Shown here: positions 42,100-51,019 of the stretch, in pieces
Layout of the letters: each line of letters starts with the position of its first letter
Numbering within the stretch: the stretch's first letter is position 1
NCBI RefSeq assembly: GCF_017309955.1
Contig: NZ_CP021248.1
Location: 930,001 to 994,000 of the forward strand
Reading direction: 5' to 3'
DNA: 64,000 nt
From: Novosphingobium sp. KA1
GTDB lineage: Bacteria; Pseudomonadota; Alphaproteobacteria; Sphingomonadales; Sphingomonadaceae
Position numbers and translations under genes: made by a program
The notes under the pieces: generated by a model
What the model saw: only the letters and a program-made list of their open reading frames with translations
The model's database searches: none
Told to the model about the DNA's origin: nothing

Positions 42100-45000
42100 A
42101 TGCGCCATCTCGCTACCGTCCTCACCGCTTCGTTCGTGCTGGCGCCCCTTGTGTCTTCTCCCTCGCTTGCCCGGACGGCGACGACGCAGCGCGTCAGCGT
42201 GCGCGTGCAGCCGCTCAAGGCGGCGCTCCAGGACGTGGCGCGGCGCTACGGGATCGAACTGCTGTTTTCGAACGATGTCGTGGCACGGCGCGATGCCCCG
42301 GCAATCTCGGGGGACTTCACCGCCGAGCAGGCCCTGCAGGCGCTGCTGGCCGGATCGGGGCTGGAACTGAAGGGATCGGTCGAGGCGGGTTTTGTCATCG
42401 CGCCAGCCGAGATCGCCGGGCCTCCGGCACCGCCTCCCGTCCCGGACATTCTGGTCGTCGGCAAGCGGACGCAGAATACCGACATCCAGCGCCGTTCGAA
42501 CGATGTGCAGCCCTATCAGGTGCTGACGCGGGAACTGGTGCGCTCCAGTCACACCCGAACGCTGGAAGAACTGCTGGGCAAGTATTCCTCGCAGGACGCC
42601 CTGGGGCTTACGCTGGCGCAGCAGCCCCTATCGTCGGCCGGGGCGCTGCGTTCCAATTTCAACTTGCGCGGGCTTGGAGGCGAGGACACGCTGGTTCTGG
42701 TCGACGGACGGCCGATGCCGCGAGTGCCGGGGCAGGGTTTTGTTCTCGGCCAGCCGGACGTGAACGCGCTGTCGCCCGAGGCGATCGAGCGCGCCGAAGT
42801 CCTGACGTCCACGGCGGGCGGCATCTATGGTCCCGGCGCCATCGGCGGCGTGGTCAATCTGGTCCTGCGCCGCGACTATCGCGGGGCGGAGGTTGCCGCG
42901 ACCAGCGGGCTGACGTCGCGCGGGGATGGCCTGTACCGGCGCGTCGATGCGCGGCTGGGCTTCACGCCGGACGATGGCGCCACCGATGTCCAGATAACCT
43001 ACAGCGGCGCGAGGGGCGATGGACTGACGAACGGGGATCGCGGCTTCGCCGAGAACGAGCGCAAGCTGCGCTACGCGAGCGGCGTGCCCTATTCCTGGAG
43101 CGAGTTGCCGTTGTCGAACTCGGCCAATGTCGCCAGTCTGGATGGGCGCGCGCTGATCCTGAAAGAGGCTTACGGCGGCCAGTCGCTCGGCAGCAACATC
43201 ACCTACCTGTCGCCGCGGGATGCCCGTTCGGCCGGCGGCGTCGGCGCCGCCTTGAACGCCCATGCCGGCCGTCTCGACCTGTCCCTGCCGGATGGCAGGA
43301 GCGGCCGGGAGAGCAGTCTGGTCGCCGGGCAGCGCTCCAGCATGGTGCTGTTCAACGTGCGGCACACATTCGCTCCCGGGCTTGAGGCTTACGTCGATCT
43401 TGTCCGGCTCGGCAATCGCGGGCGGATCGAGTACGCACAAGGCGGGATCTACCAGCAGTTGAGTGCGGGCGATCCCCGCAATCCTTTCGATCAGGACATA
43501 GAGGTCGTTCGCGCAGTGCCGGGTATCGGCACCAGCGGCGGTACGCGGACATTGACCACCCGCCTGAGTGCGGGCGCGATCGTCGAACTTCCCGAAGGCT
43601 GGCGATCCAACATCGACTATAGCGTGGGTTCGGTCCGCCAGCGGACGGCCTTCAGCGGCACGACATACGGATTGAACGCGCTTTATGCCTTGTACGGCAT
43701 TCCGCTGGCCGGTTATCCCGCGATAGACCCCTTCGCGGATGCGGCGGATTTCGGGGCTGCCATGGGCGCTTACGCGGTCCCCGCAGGCTATCGTTTCAGG
43801 CAGGTCAACCGGATGACCGATGGCGCCGCGCGGTTCGCCGGACCGCTGGCCGACTTCGGGGCGGGGCCGATCACTGCGACGATCCTGCTGGAACAGCGCA
43901 AGGAAAAGGTCGCGCAGAGCCGCTATGACGAACTGATTTCGCCCTACGGCATCCCGAACGGCGACACGGTTCCGGGCTATTCCGAACGCATCCGCTCGGC
44001 CTATCTCGAACTGCGCGCGCCGATCCTGGGCAACATGAGCCGCGCAGGGCAAGGCCGGGGGCTGGAACTGCAACTGGCGGTACGGCGGGATGCCACGCAG
44101 GTCAGGCTGCAACCGGGTTATCTCCAGGACCGGACCGGCGCGGCCGATGCTTTCGACAAGGCCGGCCGGGCCGCGATGACTTATACTTTCGGTGCCAGGG
44201 GCGTCGTGGTTCCCGGCGTCCTCCTGCGCGCCAGCATCGCCACCGGCGAACAGACCCCGCCGATCCATGAACTGACCGGTGCTTATGTCATCGGCGGGAA
44301 CGGTCCGGATCCCAGGCGGGGCAACACGGTCATCCAGGCACCTTACGATCTGGTGATGTTCTCAGGCGGCAAGATCACGCCGGAAAGGGCACGGGCCCTG
44401 TCCGCGGGCGCGGTGTTCACGCCGTTCCGCCAGGACGGCCCCTCCTTCAGCATCGACTACACGCACTTGCGCCGCAGCCGTGAAGTGGACGGGCGCTTCA
44501 TCGGCAATGCCGGCTATTTCCTGTACCACGAGGAGGACTATCCCGGCCGGGTGACGCGTCTGCCGCTGACGGCCGAAGATGCGGCGCGCGGCTATACGGG
44601 CGGCGTCATCACCCGTATCGACACGTCGTTTCTCGATCTCGGCTGGACGATCATCGATGCCGTCGATGCGCGCGCGCGCTATCCTGTCCGCACGGCGGCG
44701 CTGGGTGACTTCACCTTGCGCGCCAACGTGACCTGGCAGCCGCGATTTACCCGGTTGCTCACGGCGGGAAGTCCAACCGTAAACTATGTGGACTATGCCG
44801 ATGGCGCGCTGGAGTGGCGCGGCAATGGGGGTATCGACTGGACGGACGGGCCGATGAGCTTGTCCTTCAACGGACAGTTCTATGGCCGCTATCGCCCCAT
44901 TCCCTCGGACGCGGCGCCTTCCCTGAAAGCCTCAGTCCTGGCTGCCCAGGGGCGGGAATGGATCGCCGCGCAAGCGATTTTCGACCTTGCGCTGGCGTAC

Positions 45001-45174
45001 CGGGTGGAACTGCAGGGCCATGCTTCGCGGCCGCGTTTCATGGACGTGCGTCTCGGCGTGCTCGACCTTTTCGACCACAAGCCTGCCACCGTCGTCACCG
45101 CCGAGGGAAGTTACAGCTATTACGCCAATCCGCTGCGCCGCCGGTTCGAACTGACGGTCGCCATGGGGATATAG
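42100..45174 (+). CDS. STN-type TonB-dependent receptor
   Basis: 1024-residue outer-membrane receptor. ATG 42100 is chosen over the directly preceding GTG. Signal peptide is about 1-24, STN domain about 30-100 (VSVRVQPLKAALQDVARRYGIELLF, then ALQALLAGSGLEL). A Pro-rich linker precedes the TonB box (DILVVGKRTQ) and plug (LRGLGGEDTLVLVDGRPMP, GIYGPGAIGGVVNLVLR). The barrel ends in FELTVAMGI. A sigma/FecR pair follows downstream (45688-47294), the likely signalling partners. The substrate is unknown; nothing nearby identifies it. Confidence 0.92.
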   Translation: MRHLATVLTASFVLAPLVSSPSLARTATTQRVSVRVQPLKAALQDVARRYGIELLFSNDVVARRDAPAISGDFTAEQALQALLAGSGLELKGSVEAGFVIAPAEIAGPPAPPPVPDILVVGKRTQNTDIQRRSNDVQPYQVLTRELVRSSHTRTLEELLGKYSSQDALGLTLAQQPLSSAGALRSNFNLRGLGGEDTLVLVDGRPMPRVPGQGFVLGQPDVNALSPEAIERAEVLTSTAGGIYGPGAIGGVVNLVLRRDYRGAEVAATSGLTSRGDGLYRRVDARLGFTPDDGATDVQITYSGARGDGLTNGDRGFAENERKLRYASGVPYSWSELPLSNSANVASLDGRALILKEAYGGQSLGSNITYLSPRDARSAGGVGAALNAHAGRLDLSLPDGRSGRESSLVAGQRSSMVLFNVRHTFAPGLEAYVDLVRLGNRGRIEYAQGGIYQQLSAGDPRNPFDQDIEVVRAVPGIGTSGGTRTLTTRLSAGAIVELPEGWRSNIDYSVGSVRQRTAFSGTTYGLNALYALYGIPLAGYPAIDPFADAADFGAAMGAYAVPAGYRFRQVNRMTDGAARFAGPLADFGAGPITATILLEQRKEKVAQSRYDELISPYGIPNGDTVPGYSERIRSAYLELRAPILGNMSRAGQGRGLELQLAVRRDATQVRLQPGYLQDRTGAADAFDKAGRAAMTYTFGARGVVVPGVLLRASIATGEQTPPIHELTGAYVIGGNGPDPRRGNTVIQAPYDLVMFSGGKITPERARALSAGAVFTPFRQDGPSFSIDYTHLRRSREVDGRFIGNAGYFLYHEEDYPGRVTRLPLTAEDAARGYTGGVITRIDTSFLDLGWTIIDAVDARARYPVRTAALGDFTLRANVTWQPRFTRLLTAGSPTVNYVDYADGALEWRGNGGIDWTDGPMSLSFNGQFYGRYRPIPSDAAPSLKASVLAAQGREWIAAQAIFDLALAYRVELQGHASRPRFMDVRLGVLDLFDHKPATVVTAEGSYSYYANPLRRRFELTVAMGI

Positions 45175-45209
45175 TGCGTCGGCACATGGATGCCTGCGTC
45201 GAGGTCCGA

Positions 45210-45254
45210 GAGAGCGTTTGGAAATTCGCCTTTCGCGCATTTTCAAGCGGTCTC
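45210..45254. repeat. Deleted remnant of the cloverleaf repeat
   Basis: GAGAGCGTTTGGAAATTCGC, a short loop, then GCGCATTTTCAAGCGGTCTC. These are the left half of one cloverleaf arm and the right half of the other, joined with the whole centre missing, inside an outer GAGA...TCTC stem. It matches the two ends of the 142-bp elements at 25320 and 47301. It sits 35 bp after the TBDR stop. Confidence 0.6.
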
Positions 45255-45518
45255 CCGGCTTTCCTGTTCTGCCGAGTGGATGATCTGCGCAATACTGCTG
45301 CCGCAGCTATCCAGCAGCCTGAGCAGGCTGCGCACCTCTTCGATGTCCGGTTCCTGGCGATCGACCCAGCGCTTGCACGCGCCGGCGATGAACACGAGGC
45401 TCGTCACCGGCCCGCGCAGGCGGGTTATCAGGTCCGCCGTGTCCTCGCATGGCAGGGGCGGGTCGAGAACGCAGGCTTGCCCGTGCGTCTCGCCAGTAGG
45501 TCCAGCCGGTTCAGGCAC
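45243..45518 (-). CDS. Small protein of unknown function
   Basis: 91 residues from GTG 45518, which has GGAG 8 nt upstream. The body is predicted helical and amphipathic (ADLITRLRGPVTSLVFIAGACKRWV, then IEEVRSLLRLLDSCGSSIAQII), reminiscent of a two-helix dimerisation hairpin of a histidine kinase but with no His at the phosphorylation position. It is divergent from the ECF sigma gene and convergent with the TBDR. Its last codons overlap the cloverleaf remnant. I do not recognise a family; it may be real because of the ribosome site and composition, but evidence is modest. Confidence 0.42.
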   Translation of the reverse strand: MPEPAGPTGETHGQACVLDPPLPCEDTADLITRLRGPVTSLVFIAGACKRWVDRQEPDIEEVRSLLRLLDSCGSSIAQIIHSAEQESRETA

Positions 45519-45687
45519 GTTCTGCTCTCCAGGGATGAAATCTCGACATCGACAAGAAGGGACGCAGACAAAACGCAAATCCGCACGGCAGGACGAAAAT
45601 AATTGCGCCTGGCGATGTGGATCGCCGGTCCGGGTGCGTCCCTTGTTCCGCAAGCCCCTGAAATTCTATGGATGGACGTAATCGCGC

Positions 45688-46275
45688 ATGTGCCGGGCAG
45701 GGCTGGATTTCGAGCTTGAGATGGCGCAAACGCGCGTCATGGCCGATGATGAGATTCCGTCTGACATCCCGTCCGGAAAGGAAGGTCTGACCCCGGCCCA
45801 GGTTCAGGAACTGCGGACCGGCCTCCAGCGCTTCTTTCGGTGGCGGGTGAAGGAGACGGAGGACATTCCCGACCTCGTGCAGGATGTCTTCGTGCGGGTC
45901 CTTGGGCGTGTGCAGCCGGGGGATATCGAAAACCTGCGCAGCTATGCGTTCCAGGTGGCGGCCAGTGTCCTGGTCGACCGTAACCGGCGGCGCGCCGTTC
46001 GCCATCATGACGCCCATGTCGAGTTCGATCCGACCAGGTCCGCCCCGACCGAGATCGGCCCCGAACGGATTGTTGCCGGGCGCGAAGAACTGCGGGCACT
46101 GATGGCGCTGGTCGCGCAGATGCCGGAACGAACGCGCATGGTCTTCGTGCTGCGCAGGCTGGAGCACATGTCCTACAAGGAGATCGCCAGGCAGCTCGAC
46201 CTTTCGGTCAGCGCCGTCGAAAAGCATATGGTGCGGGCGGCCGAGCGGCTTGCCGGGTTTGGAGAGCGGCCATGA
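45688..46275 (+). CDS. ECF (FecI-like) RNA polymerase sigma factor
   Basis: Up to 195 residues. Sigma2 spans about 45-110 (FFRWRVKETEDIPDLVQDVFVRVLG, LRSYAFQVAASVLVDRNRRR). Sigma4 is about 135-190 (MPERTRMVFVLRRLEHMSYKEIARQLDLSVSAVEKHM). Starts at 45721 and 45739 are also in frame, and none has a strong ribosome site. It overlaps the FecR gene by 4 bp. It lies 514 bp downstream of the STN-type TBDR on the same strand, its probable target and signal source. Confidence 0.9.
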   Translation: MCRAGLDFELEMAQTRVMADDEIPSDIPSGKEGLTPAQVQELRTGLQRFFRWRVKETEDIPDLVQDVFVRVLGRVQPGDIENLRSYAFQVAASVLVDRNRRRAVRHHDAHVEFDPTRSAPTEIGPERIVAGREELRALMALVAQMPERTRMVFVLRRLEHMSYKEIARQLDLSVSAVEKHMVRAAERLAGFGERP

Positions 46276-47294
46276 CGGTCAGGATCACCAGGGCCGAACT
46301 GGCGCGGCTTTCGCCCGGTGAGGCGGCCGCGCTGTGGCAGGTGCAGCGCGACACCGGGAGTCCGGTCGAGGCAGGCCTGTTCGATGAATGGCTGGCTGCC
46401 GATGCGGCCAATGCGGCGGCATGGGAGCGGCTCGGTTCGGCCTGGTCGCTGTTCGAGGACGCCGACGATCCGCTGTTCGCCGAACTCCGGCGCGAGGCAT
46501 TGGCCGCAGGCCCGCAGGACGGTGTGCGGAGCGCGGGCGGGCTATGGAAACATGCACTTGCCGCCTGTCTGGTGCTGGGGCTGGTCGCGGGCGCGGTCCT
46601 GTTCTTCGGGCGGAGCGACTGGGCGCCGGCCGGACCGGACATGCTGGCCGGGGAAGAAAGCGGCCAGCGCTACACCGCGCCCGAAGCGAGCAGGACGTTC
46701 GCCCTGGCGGACGGTACGCAGATGACGCTAGCCAGGGGCAGCGCGGCGCGCGTGGCCTTTGCCGGGGGCGAACGGCGGGTGTTTCTCGATCGGGGGCAGG
46801 CGCGCTTTTCGGTGACGCACGATGCGCGGCACCGTTTCAAGGTCATGGCCGGGCGCTGGTCGGTTGTCGATTTCGGCACCCGGTTCGAGATCGGAATTGC
46901 CGGTGACGAACTGCGCGTGGCACTGTTCGAAGGTTCCGTGCAGGTCGCGGGCAATGGCAATCCGCCGACGATGCTGGTTCCCGGCAAACAGCTCGTCGCC
47001 CGCACCGGAATGCTGGACACCGTCTCGGATATCGGCACCGCCGGTGCTTCCGCCGCGCACGGCGGGCTGGCCGAGTTCGAGGATGTGGCGCTGTCGGAAG
47101 CGGTCAAGCGGTTCAATGCGCTCAATGTCGTCCAACTGGTGATCGTCGATCCGCGCGCGGGGGCCTTGCGCATCACCGGCCAGTTCCGGCTCGACGATCC
47201 CTTGCGGTTTGCCCGCACGATCGCGCAATTTCTGCCCGTGCGGGTGTCTCGCGTGAAGGCGGACAGGATAGAGATCGGCTATCGGGGCCGGTAA
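46272..47294 (+). CDS. FecR-family anti-sigma regulator
   Basis: 340 residues. The cytoplasmic N-terminus (LSPGEAAALWQVQRDTGSPVEAGLFDEWLAADAAN) is DUF4880-like. A single membrane helix lies at about 95-115 (ALAACLVLGLVAGAVLFFG). The periplasmic FecR domain runs from about 140 (RTFALADGTQMTLARGSAARVAF). The C-terminal segment (VKRFNALNVVQLVIVDPRAG, then GQFRLDDPLRFARTI) is the STN-contact type. ATG overlaps the sigma stop by 4 bp. A cloverleaf repeat starts directly after its stop codon. Confidence 0.92.
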   Translation: MTVRITRAELARLSPGEAAALWQVQRDTGSPVEAGLFDEWLAADAANAAAWERLGSAWSLFEDADDPLFAELRREALAAGPQDGVRSAGGLWKHALAACLVLGLVAGAVLFFGRSDWAPAGPDMLAGEESGQRYTAPEASRTFALADGTQMTLARGSAARVAFAGGERRVFLDRGQARFSVTHDARHRFKVMAGRWSVVDFGTRFEIGIAGDELRVALFEGSVQVAGNGNPPTMLVPGKQLVARTGMLDTVSDIGTAGASAAHGGLAEFEDVALSEAVKRFNALNVVQLVIVDPRAGALRITGQFRLDDPLRFARTIAQFLPVRVSRVKADRIEIGYRGR

Positions 47295-47448
47295 GAGCCC
47301 GTTTGAAAAATGCCTTTAAGGGCATTTTTTAGGCGGCACCGGCCCGCTCCCCCACCCTACCACCCATTGGTAGTATCCTGCGGGTGGTAGGGTGGGGGAG
47401 CGGGCCGGTGCCGCAAAATTCGCGTTTCGCGAATTTCCAAACAGGCTC
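47295..47448. repeat. Cloverleaf intergenic palindromic repeat, copy 2
   Basis: The core is 142 bp (47301-47442), exactly the length of copy 1. It is closed by an outer stem GAGCCCGTTTG/CAAACAGGCTC that begins at the base after the fecR stop. Arms: AAAAATGCC/GGCATTTTT, a 34-bp GC-rich stem with one mismatch, and AAATTCGCG/CGCGAATTT. The two A/T-rich arms occur in the opposite order from copy 1, while the loop of the big stem (GTATCCTG here, GTACCCTG there) keeps its direction. One stem pair changes from G-C to T-A between the copies, a compensatory change. Confidence 0.85.
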
Positions 47449-47760
47449 TAAGGCCGAGCTGAAAGCCCCGAACCCGGCATGCCACTTTCGCCGCCTCGAA
47501 CATGCCGTGCAGGGCAGTGGGACGAAGTGGCATGCCGGAGCGCCCGCCGCTTCGCGATGAAGGGCGGGATCGTCCTGCCCCGGCTGCCGCACGGCTCGTC
47601 CATCAACGTCCCCATGCATGCGATTACCCGTCTAGAGGCGCCCGGACCCGCTAGATGCCGCTTCCCGGCGTCGCTTCAGATCATGGTCGAACATCGGCCA
47701 CATCCGCCATGTGCCGGGTGCGTCCTTTCGCGCCCGCTTTCGGCGGGAACGGAGAAAAAC
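47449..47760. other. Intergenic region upstream of the ProP-like gene
   Basis: 312 bp between the cloverleaf repeat and the transporter start. The transporter frame stays open through most of this stretch, but its translation there has no family resemblance. A good GGAG 6 nt before ATG 47761 marks the real start, so this is treated as leader/promoter sequence. No other element seen. Confidence 0.5.
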
Positions 47761-49260
47761 ATGTCCGACAGACCGGCGCACAGCGCCAAATTCGGCTGGT
47801 TCAAACGTAGCAGCGAATTGCACATCGCCGACATCACCGTCGTCGACCGATCCACTCTCAACCGTGCCGTCGGCGCCGCTGCGCTTGGCAATGCGATGGA
47901 GTGGTTCGATTTCGGCGTTTACGGCTACATTGCGATCACGCTGGGGCAGGTGTTTTTCCCTTCCGGCAGCCCGACTGCACAGTTGATCGCCACTCTGGCG
48001 ACGTTCACGGCCGCCTTCCTTGTCCGCCCATTGGGGGGGCTGGTGTTCGGACCGCTGGGGGACCGTTACGGTCGCCACAAGATCCTGGCGCTGACGATGA
48101 TCCTGATGGCGGCGGGCACGTTTGCCATCGGCCTTATTCCGCCCTACGCGCAGATCGGCATGGCGGCGCCCCTCCTGCTGCTGGCCGCACGCTTGCTGCA
48201 AGGCTTCTCGACCGGGGGCGAATACGGCGGCGCGGCGACGTTCATCGCCGAATATTCGACGGATCGCCGCCGGGGGCAGATGGGCAGCTGGCTGGAATTC
48301 GGCACGCTTGGCGGATACATCGCCGGCGCCGGTACGGTCACCGCTCTCCAGATGACGCTCACGCCCGCGGACATGCTGGCGTGGGGCTGGCGCATTCCGT
48401 TCCTGATCGCGGGGCCGCTTGGCCTGCTGGGCCTCTACATGCGGCTCAAGCTGGAGGAAACGCCGGCGTTCCAGGCCTATGCCGACGAAGTGGACAAGCG
48501 CGAGGCAGGGCGTCCGAAGCTGGGCGACCTGTTCCGCGTACACCGGACGCAGCTGCTCAAGTGCATGGGGCTGGTTCTCGTCTTCAACGTCACCGACTAC
48601 ATGCTGCTGACCTACATGCCCAACTATCTCAGCGTCACCATGGGCTATGCGCAGAGCAAGGGCTTGCTGCTGATCATCCTGGTGATGGCGGTGATGATGC
48701 CGCTCAACGTGGTGGGCGGCCTCTTCAGCGACCGGCTCGGGCGCCGTCCGATGATCATCGGCGCCTGCGCCGCGCTGATCGTCCTGTCGATCCCCTGCAT
48801 GCTGCTGATCGGCACGGGCAACGACTGGCTGATCTTCCTGGGCCTGATGCTGCTTGGCCTGGCGCTGGTCTGCTTCACCAGTTCCATGCCGGCGACGCTG
48901 CCGGCACTGTTCTATACGCCCGTGCGCTACAGCGCGCTGTCGATCGCGTTCAACGTCTCGGTCTCGCTGTTCGGCGGTACGACGCCGCTGATCACCGCCT
49001 GGCTGGTCGAGCGGACCGGCGATCCGCTGATGCCGGCCTATTACCTGATGGGCGCCGCGGCGATCGGTCTTGGCACCATGCTGACGGTGAAAGAGACCGC
49101 CGGGATGCCGCTGCGCGGATCGCCGCCGGCCGTGGAAACCAAGGCGGAAGCCGTGGCCCTCGTGCAGGGGGACGATCCGGTTACCGTCGACCGGGCACTG
49201 CCGGGAGAGGGCGGCGCGGCGGTCCATGCGGGGGCGGTCCCGACGGCCAGCGCCGCGTGA
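47761..49260 (+). CDS. proP: MFS metabolite/H+ symporter, ProP-like
   Basis: 499-residue inner-membrane transporter; E. coli ProP is about 500. ATG 47761 has GGAG 6 nt upstream. Typical metabolite:H+ symporter features: GNAMEWFDFGVYGYIA in helix 1, GDRYGRHKIL in loop 2-3, RLLQGFSTGGEYGGAATFIAEY in helix 4, and DRLGRRPMI. ProP imports proline and betaines under osmotic stress, but other members carry citrate, alpha-ketoglutarate or shikimate, so the solute is not certain. The last 40 residues lack the coiled coil of E. coli ProP and are Ala/Val-rich. No operon partner is evident. Confidence 0.85.
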   Translation: MSDRPAHSAKFGWFKRSSELHIADITVVDRSTLNRAVGAAALGNAMEWFDFGVYGYIAITLGQVFFPSGSPTAQLIATLATFTAAFLVRPLGGLVFGPLGDRYGRHKILALTMILMAAGTFAIGLIPPYAQIGMAAPLLLLAARLLQGFSTGGEYGGAATFIAEYSTDRRRGQMGSWLEFGTLGGYIAGAGTVTALQMTLTPADMLAWGWRIPFLIAGPLGLLGLYMRLKLEETPAFQAYADEVDKREAGRPKLGDLFRVHRTQLLKCMGLVLVFNVTDYMLLTYMPNYLSVTMGYAQSKGLLLIILVMAVMMPLNVVGGLFSDRLGRRPMIIGACAALIVLSIPCMLLIGTGNDWLIFLGLMLLGLALVCFTSSMPATLPALFYTPVRYSALSIAFNVSVSLFGGTTPLITAWLVERTGDPLMPAYYLMGAAAIGLGTMLTVKETAGMPLRGSPPAVETKAEAVALVQGDDPVTVDRALPGEGGAAVHAGAVPTASAA

Positions 49261-49342
49261 GACCCGCTGCGTCGCGCGGTGCATACTCAAACTGTCATGC
49301 TCTTTGGCTAACGGCATCGCTTTGCGAACGGGGGGGCTGCCG

Positions 49343-49927
49343 GTGCTGGTTTCGATCAAGGAGGCGTCAGGCGAGCACGAGCCCGCCGCCGACAGGCGTG
49401 ATGGGGACGCCGAAGGGCGTGACGGGGATGCCGAAGGGCGCGACTGGGATGCCATTCGCGCTGCGATGCTGCGGTTCGTGCGCGGCCGGGGCGCGCGGCC
49501 CGACGTTGCCGAGGACATCGCGCAGGAGACCGTGACGCGGCTCATCGACATCCTGCGGGCGGAGCAGGTCGGCAGCATTTTTGCGCTGGCCTTCCGGATC
49601 GCGGACAATCTTCTGGTCGATGTCTATCGCCGCGACAGCCGGCTATCGGAAGAAGTGGACGATGATTGGCGGAGCGAGGAGCCTTCGCTCGAACGTGTGC
49701 TCGATTCCCGCCGTGCCATCGAGGTGTTCCATCGCTGCCTGCGGCGGATGCCCGCCTTGCGGCGAGAAGTGCTGGTGCGCCGCCGGGTCAATCAGGAAAG
49801 TTGCAGGGCCATTGGCGATGACTTGTCGATGAGCGCCAAGGCCGTTGAAAAGCATATTACCCGCGGGATGGTCGATCTGCGCAAGGCTCTGGAAAAAGCC
49901 GGGATCGACCTGGGGGGAGAGGCGTGA
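49343..49927 (+). CDS. ECF (FecI-like) RNA polymerase sigma factor
   Basis: About 194 residues from GTG 49343; no ATG is in frame nearby, so the start is tentative. The N-terminus contains a tandem repeat (RDGDAEG twice, then RDWDA). Sigma2 is about 40-105 (VRGRGARPDVAEDIAQETVTRLIDIL, FRIADNLLVDVYRRDSR). Sigma4 is about 125-185 (LRRMPALRREVLVRRRVNQESCRAIGDDLSMSAKAVEKHI). Its stop overlaps the FecR ATG by one base (TGATG). It is first in the set sigma-FecR-TBDR-phosphatase. Confidence 0.88.
   Translation: MLVSIKEASGEHEPAADRRDGDAEGRDGDAEGRDWDAIRAAMLRFVRGRGARPDVAEDIAQETVTRLIDILRAEQVGSIFALAFRIADNLLVDVYRRDSRLSEEVDDDWRSEEPSLERVLDSRRAIEVFHRCLRRMPALRREVLVRRRVNQESCRAIGDDLSMSAKAVEKHITRGMVDLRKALEKAGIDLGGEA
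49397..49456 (+). repeat. 21-bp tandem repeat in the sigma N-terminus
   Basis: Two near-identical 21-bp units beginning CGTGATGGGGACGCC and CGTGACGGGGATGCC, followed by a partial third unit (CGCGACTGGGATGCC). They encode RDGDAEG, RDGDAEG, RDWDA. The unit is in frame, so copy number could vary without breaking the gene. Confidence 0.75.
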
Positions 49928-50892
49928 TGGCGGGCGAGGGCAACGTGATCGAACTTCAGGCCGCACGGTGGGTCGACCGCATGAACAGTCCGGTGCTCGA
50001 CGCTGCCGATGCCGCCGCGTTCGATCGGTGGATCCTGGCCGATCCGCGCCATTGCGACAGCTATGCCCGGCTGAGCGCCTTGTGGCACTCCGAGGGGCTG
50101 GCTCAGGGCATGACATGCGCGGCAGGCGAGGCCGAAACGGCTGTCGAAGAAGACGAAGCGCCATCGGCGCCCTGGATTACGCCCGGCACCACGAGGATCG
50201 CCGCGTTTCTGGCGATGGCGGGCTGCGCGGCCCTGGCGGCGATGCTCATGCCGGCGATGCTGGTGCGCGAGTCCAGCTTCTCCACGCCGCGCGGGGTGAC
50301 CCGGGACGTGGCGCTGGCCGATGGATCGCGCGTTCGCCTCGATGGCGATACCCGGATCCATGTCCGCATCACGCCATGGTCGCGGCAGGTCGCGCTTGCG
50401 CGGGGAGAGGCCTTTTTCGACGTGGCACATGAAGGCTGGCGCAGCTTCACGGTGGACATGGGCACGGCGCGGATTTCCGTGCTGGGCACCGCCTTCGACG
50501 TGGACCGGGTCGATGCGGCGACGCACGTGATCCAGGTCTATCGCGGCCTGGTCAGTGTCGAAGCCGGCGCCGGACGGGAATGGCGGTTGCCGGCGGGCAC
50601 CGGACTGGAACTGATCGGGCACCGCGTGCGCAGCCTGCGTGACGTCACCGGCGTGCGCCCGGCCTGGACCGATGGCTGGTACGAAGCCAACGACACGCCG
50701 ATCTGGCAACTGATCCAGCACGTGAACCGCAATGCCTCGCATCCGATCGTGCTGGCCGATGCTGGACTTGGCGAATTGCAGGTGACCGGCCGCTTCCGCA
50801 CCGAGCGGCCGGAAGAAGTGCTGGAAGCGATCGGCGCGCTGCACGATCTTCACTGGCAGCGCATGGCGGATCGCTATGTGGTGCGCCGGTGA
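49927..50892 (+). CDS. FecR-family anti-sigma regulator
   Basis: 321 residues from ATG 49927, which shares its A with the sigma stop; a GTG one codon earlier is possible. DUF4880-type N-terminus (AARWVDRMNSPVLDAADAAAFDRWILADPRH). Membrane helix about 92-113 (IAAFLAMAGCAALAAMLMPAML). Periplasmic FecR domain (RDVALADGSRVRLDGDTRIHV, GEAFFDVAHEG, ISVLGTAFDV). C-terminal domain (WQLIQHVNRNASHPIVLADAGLG, GRFRTERPEEVLEAI). It should couple the STN-type receptor at 51020 to the sigma factor upstream. Confidence 0.92.
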   Translation: MAGEGNVIELQAARWVDRMNSPVLDAADAAAFDRWILADPRHCDSYARLSALWHSEGLAQGMTCAAGEAETAVEEDEAPSAPWITPGTTRIAAFLAMAGCAALAAMLMPAMLVRESSFSTPRGVTRDVALADGSRVRLDGDTRIHVRITPWSRQVALARGEAFFDVAHEGWRSFTVDMGTARISVLGTAFDVDRVDAATHVIQVYRGLVSVEAGAGREWRLPAGTGLELIGHRVRSLRDVTGVRPAWTDGWYEANDTPIWQLIQHVNRNASHPIVLADAGLGELQVTGRFRTERPEEVLEAIGALHDLHWQRMADRYVVRR

Positions 50893-51019
50893 GATACTGC
50901 CGTGTCATCGTTTTTTTCATAGTAAAGCCATGAAAATGTAAGAAAATTATTTTGTCGGGTTTGTTCGTGCTGGTCCGTCTGCCGGTTGAACAGTTTGTAC
51001 TGACAGGGGGTTTTCTTCG

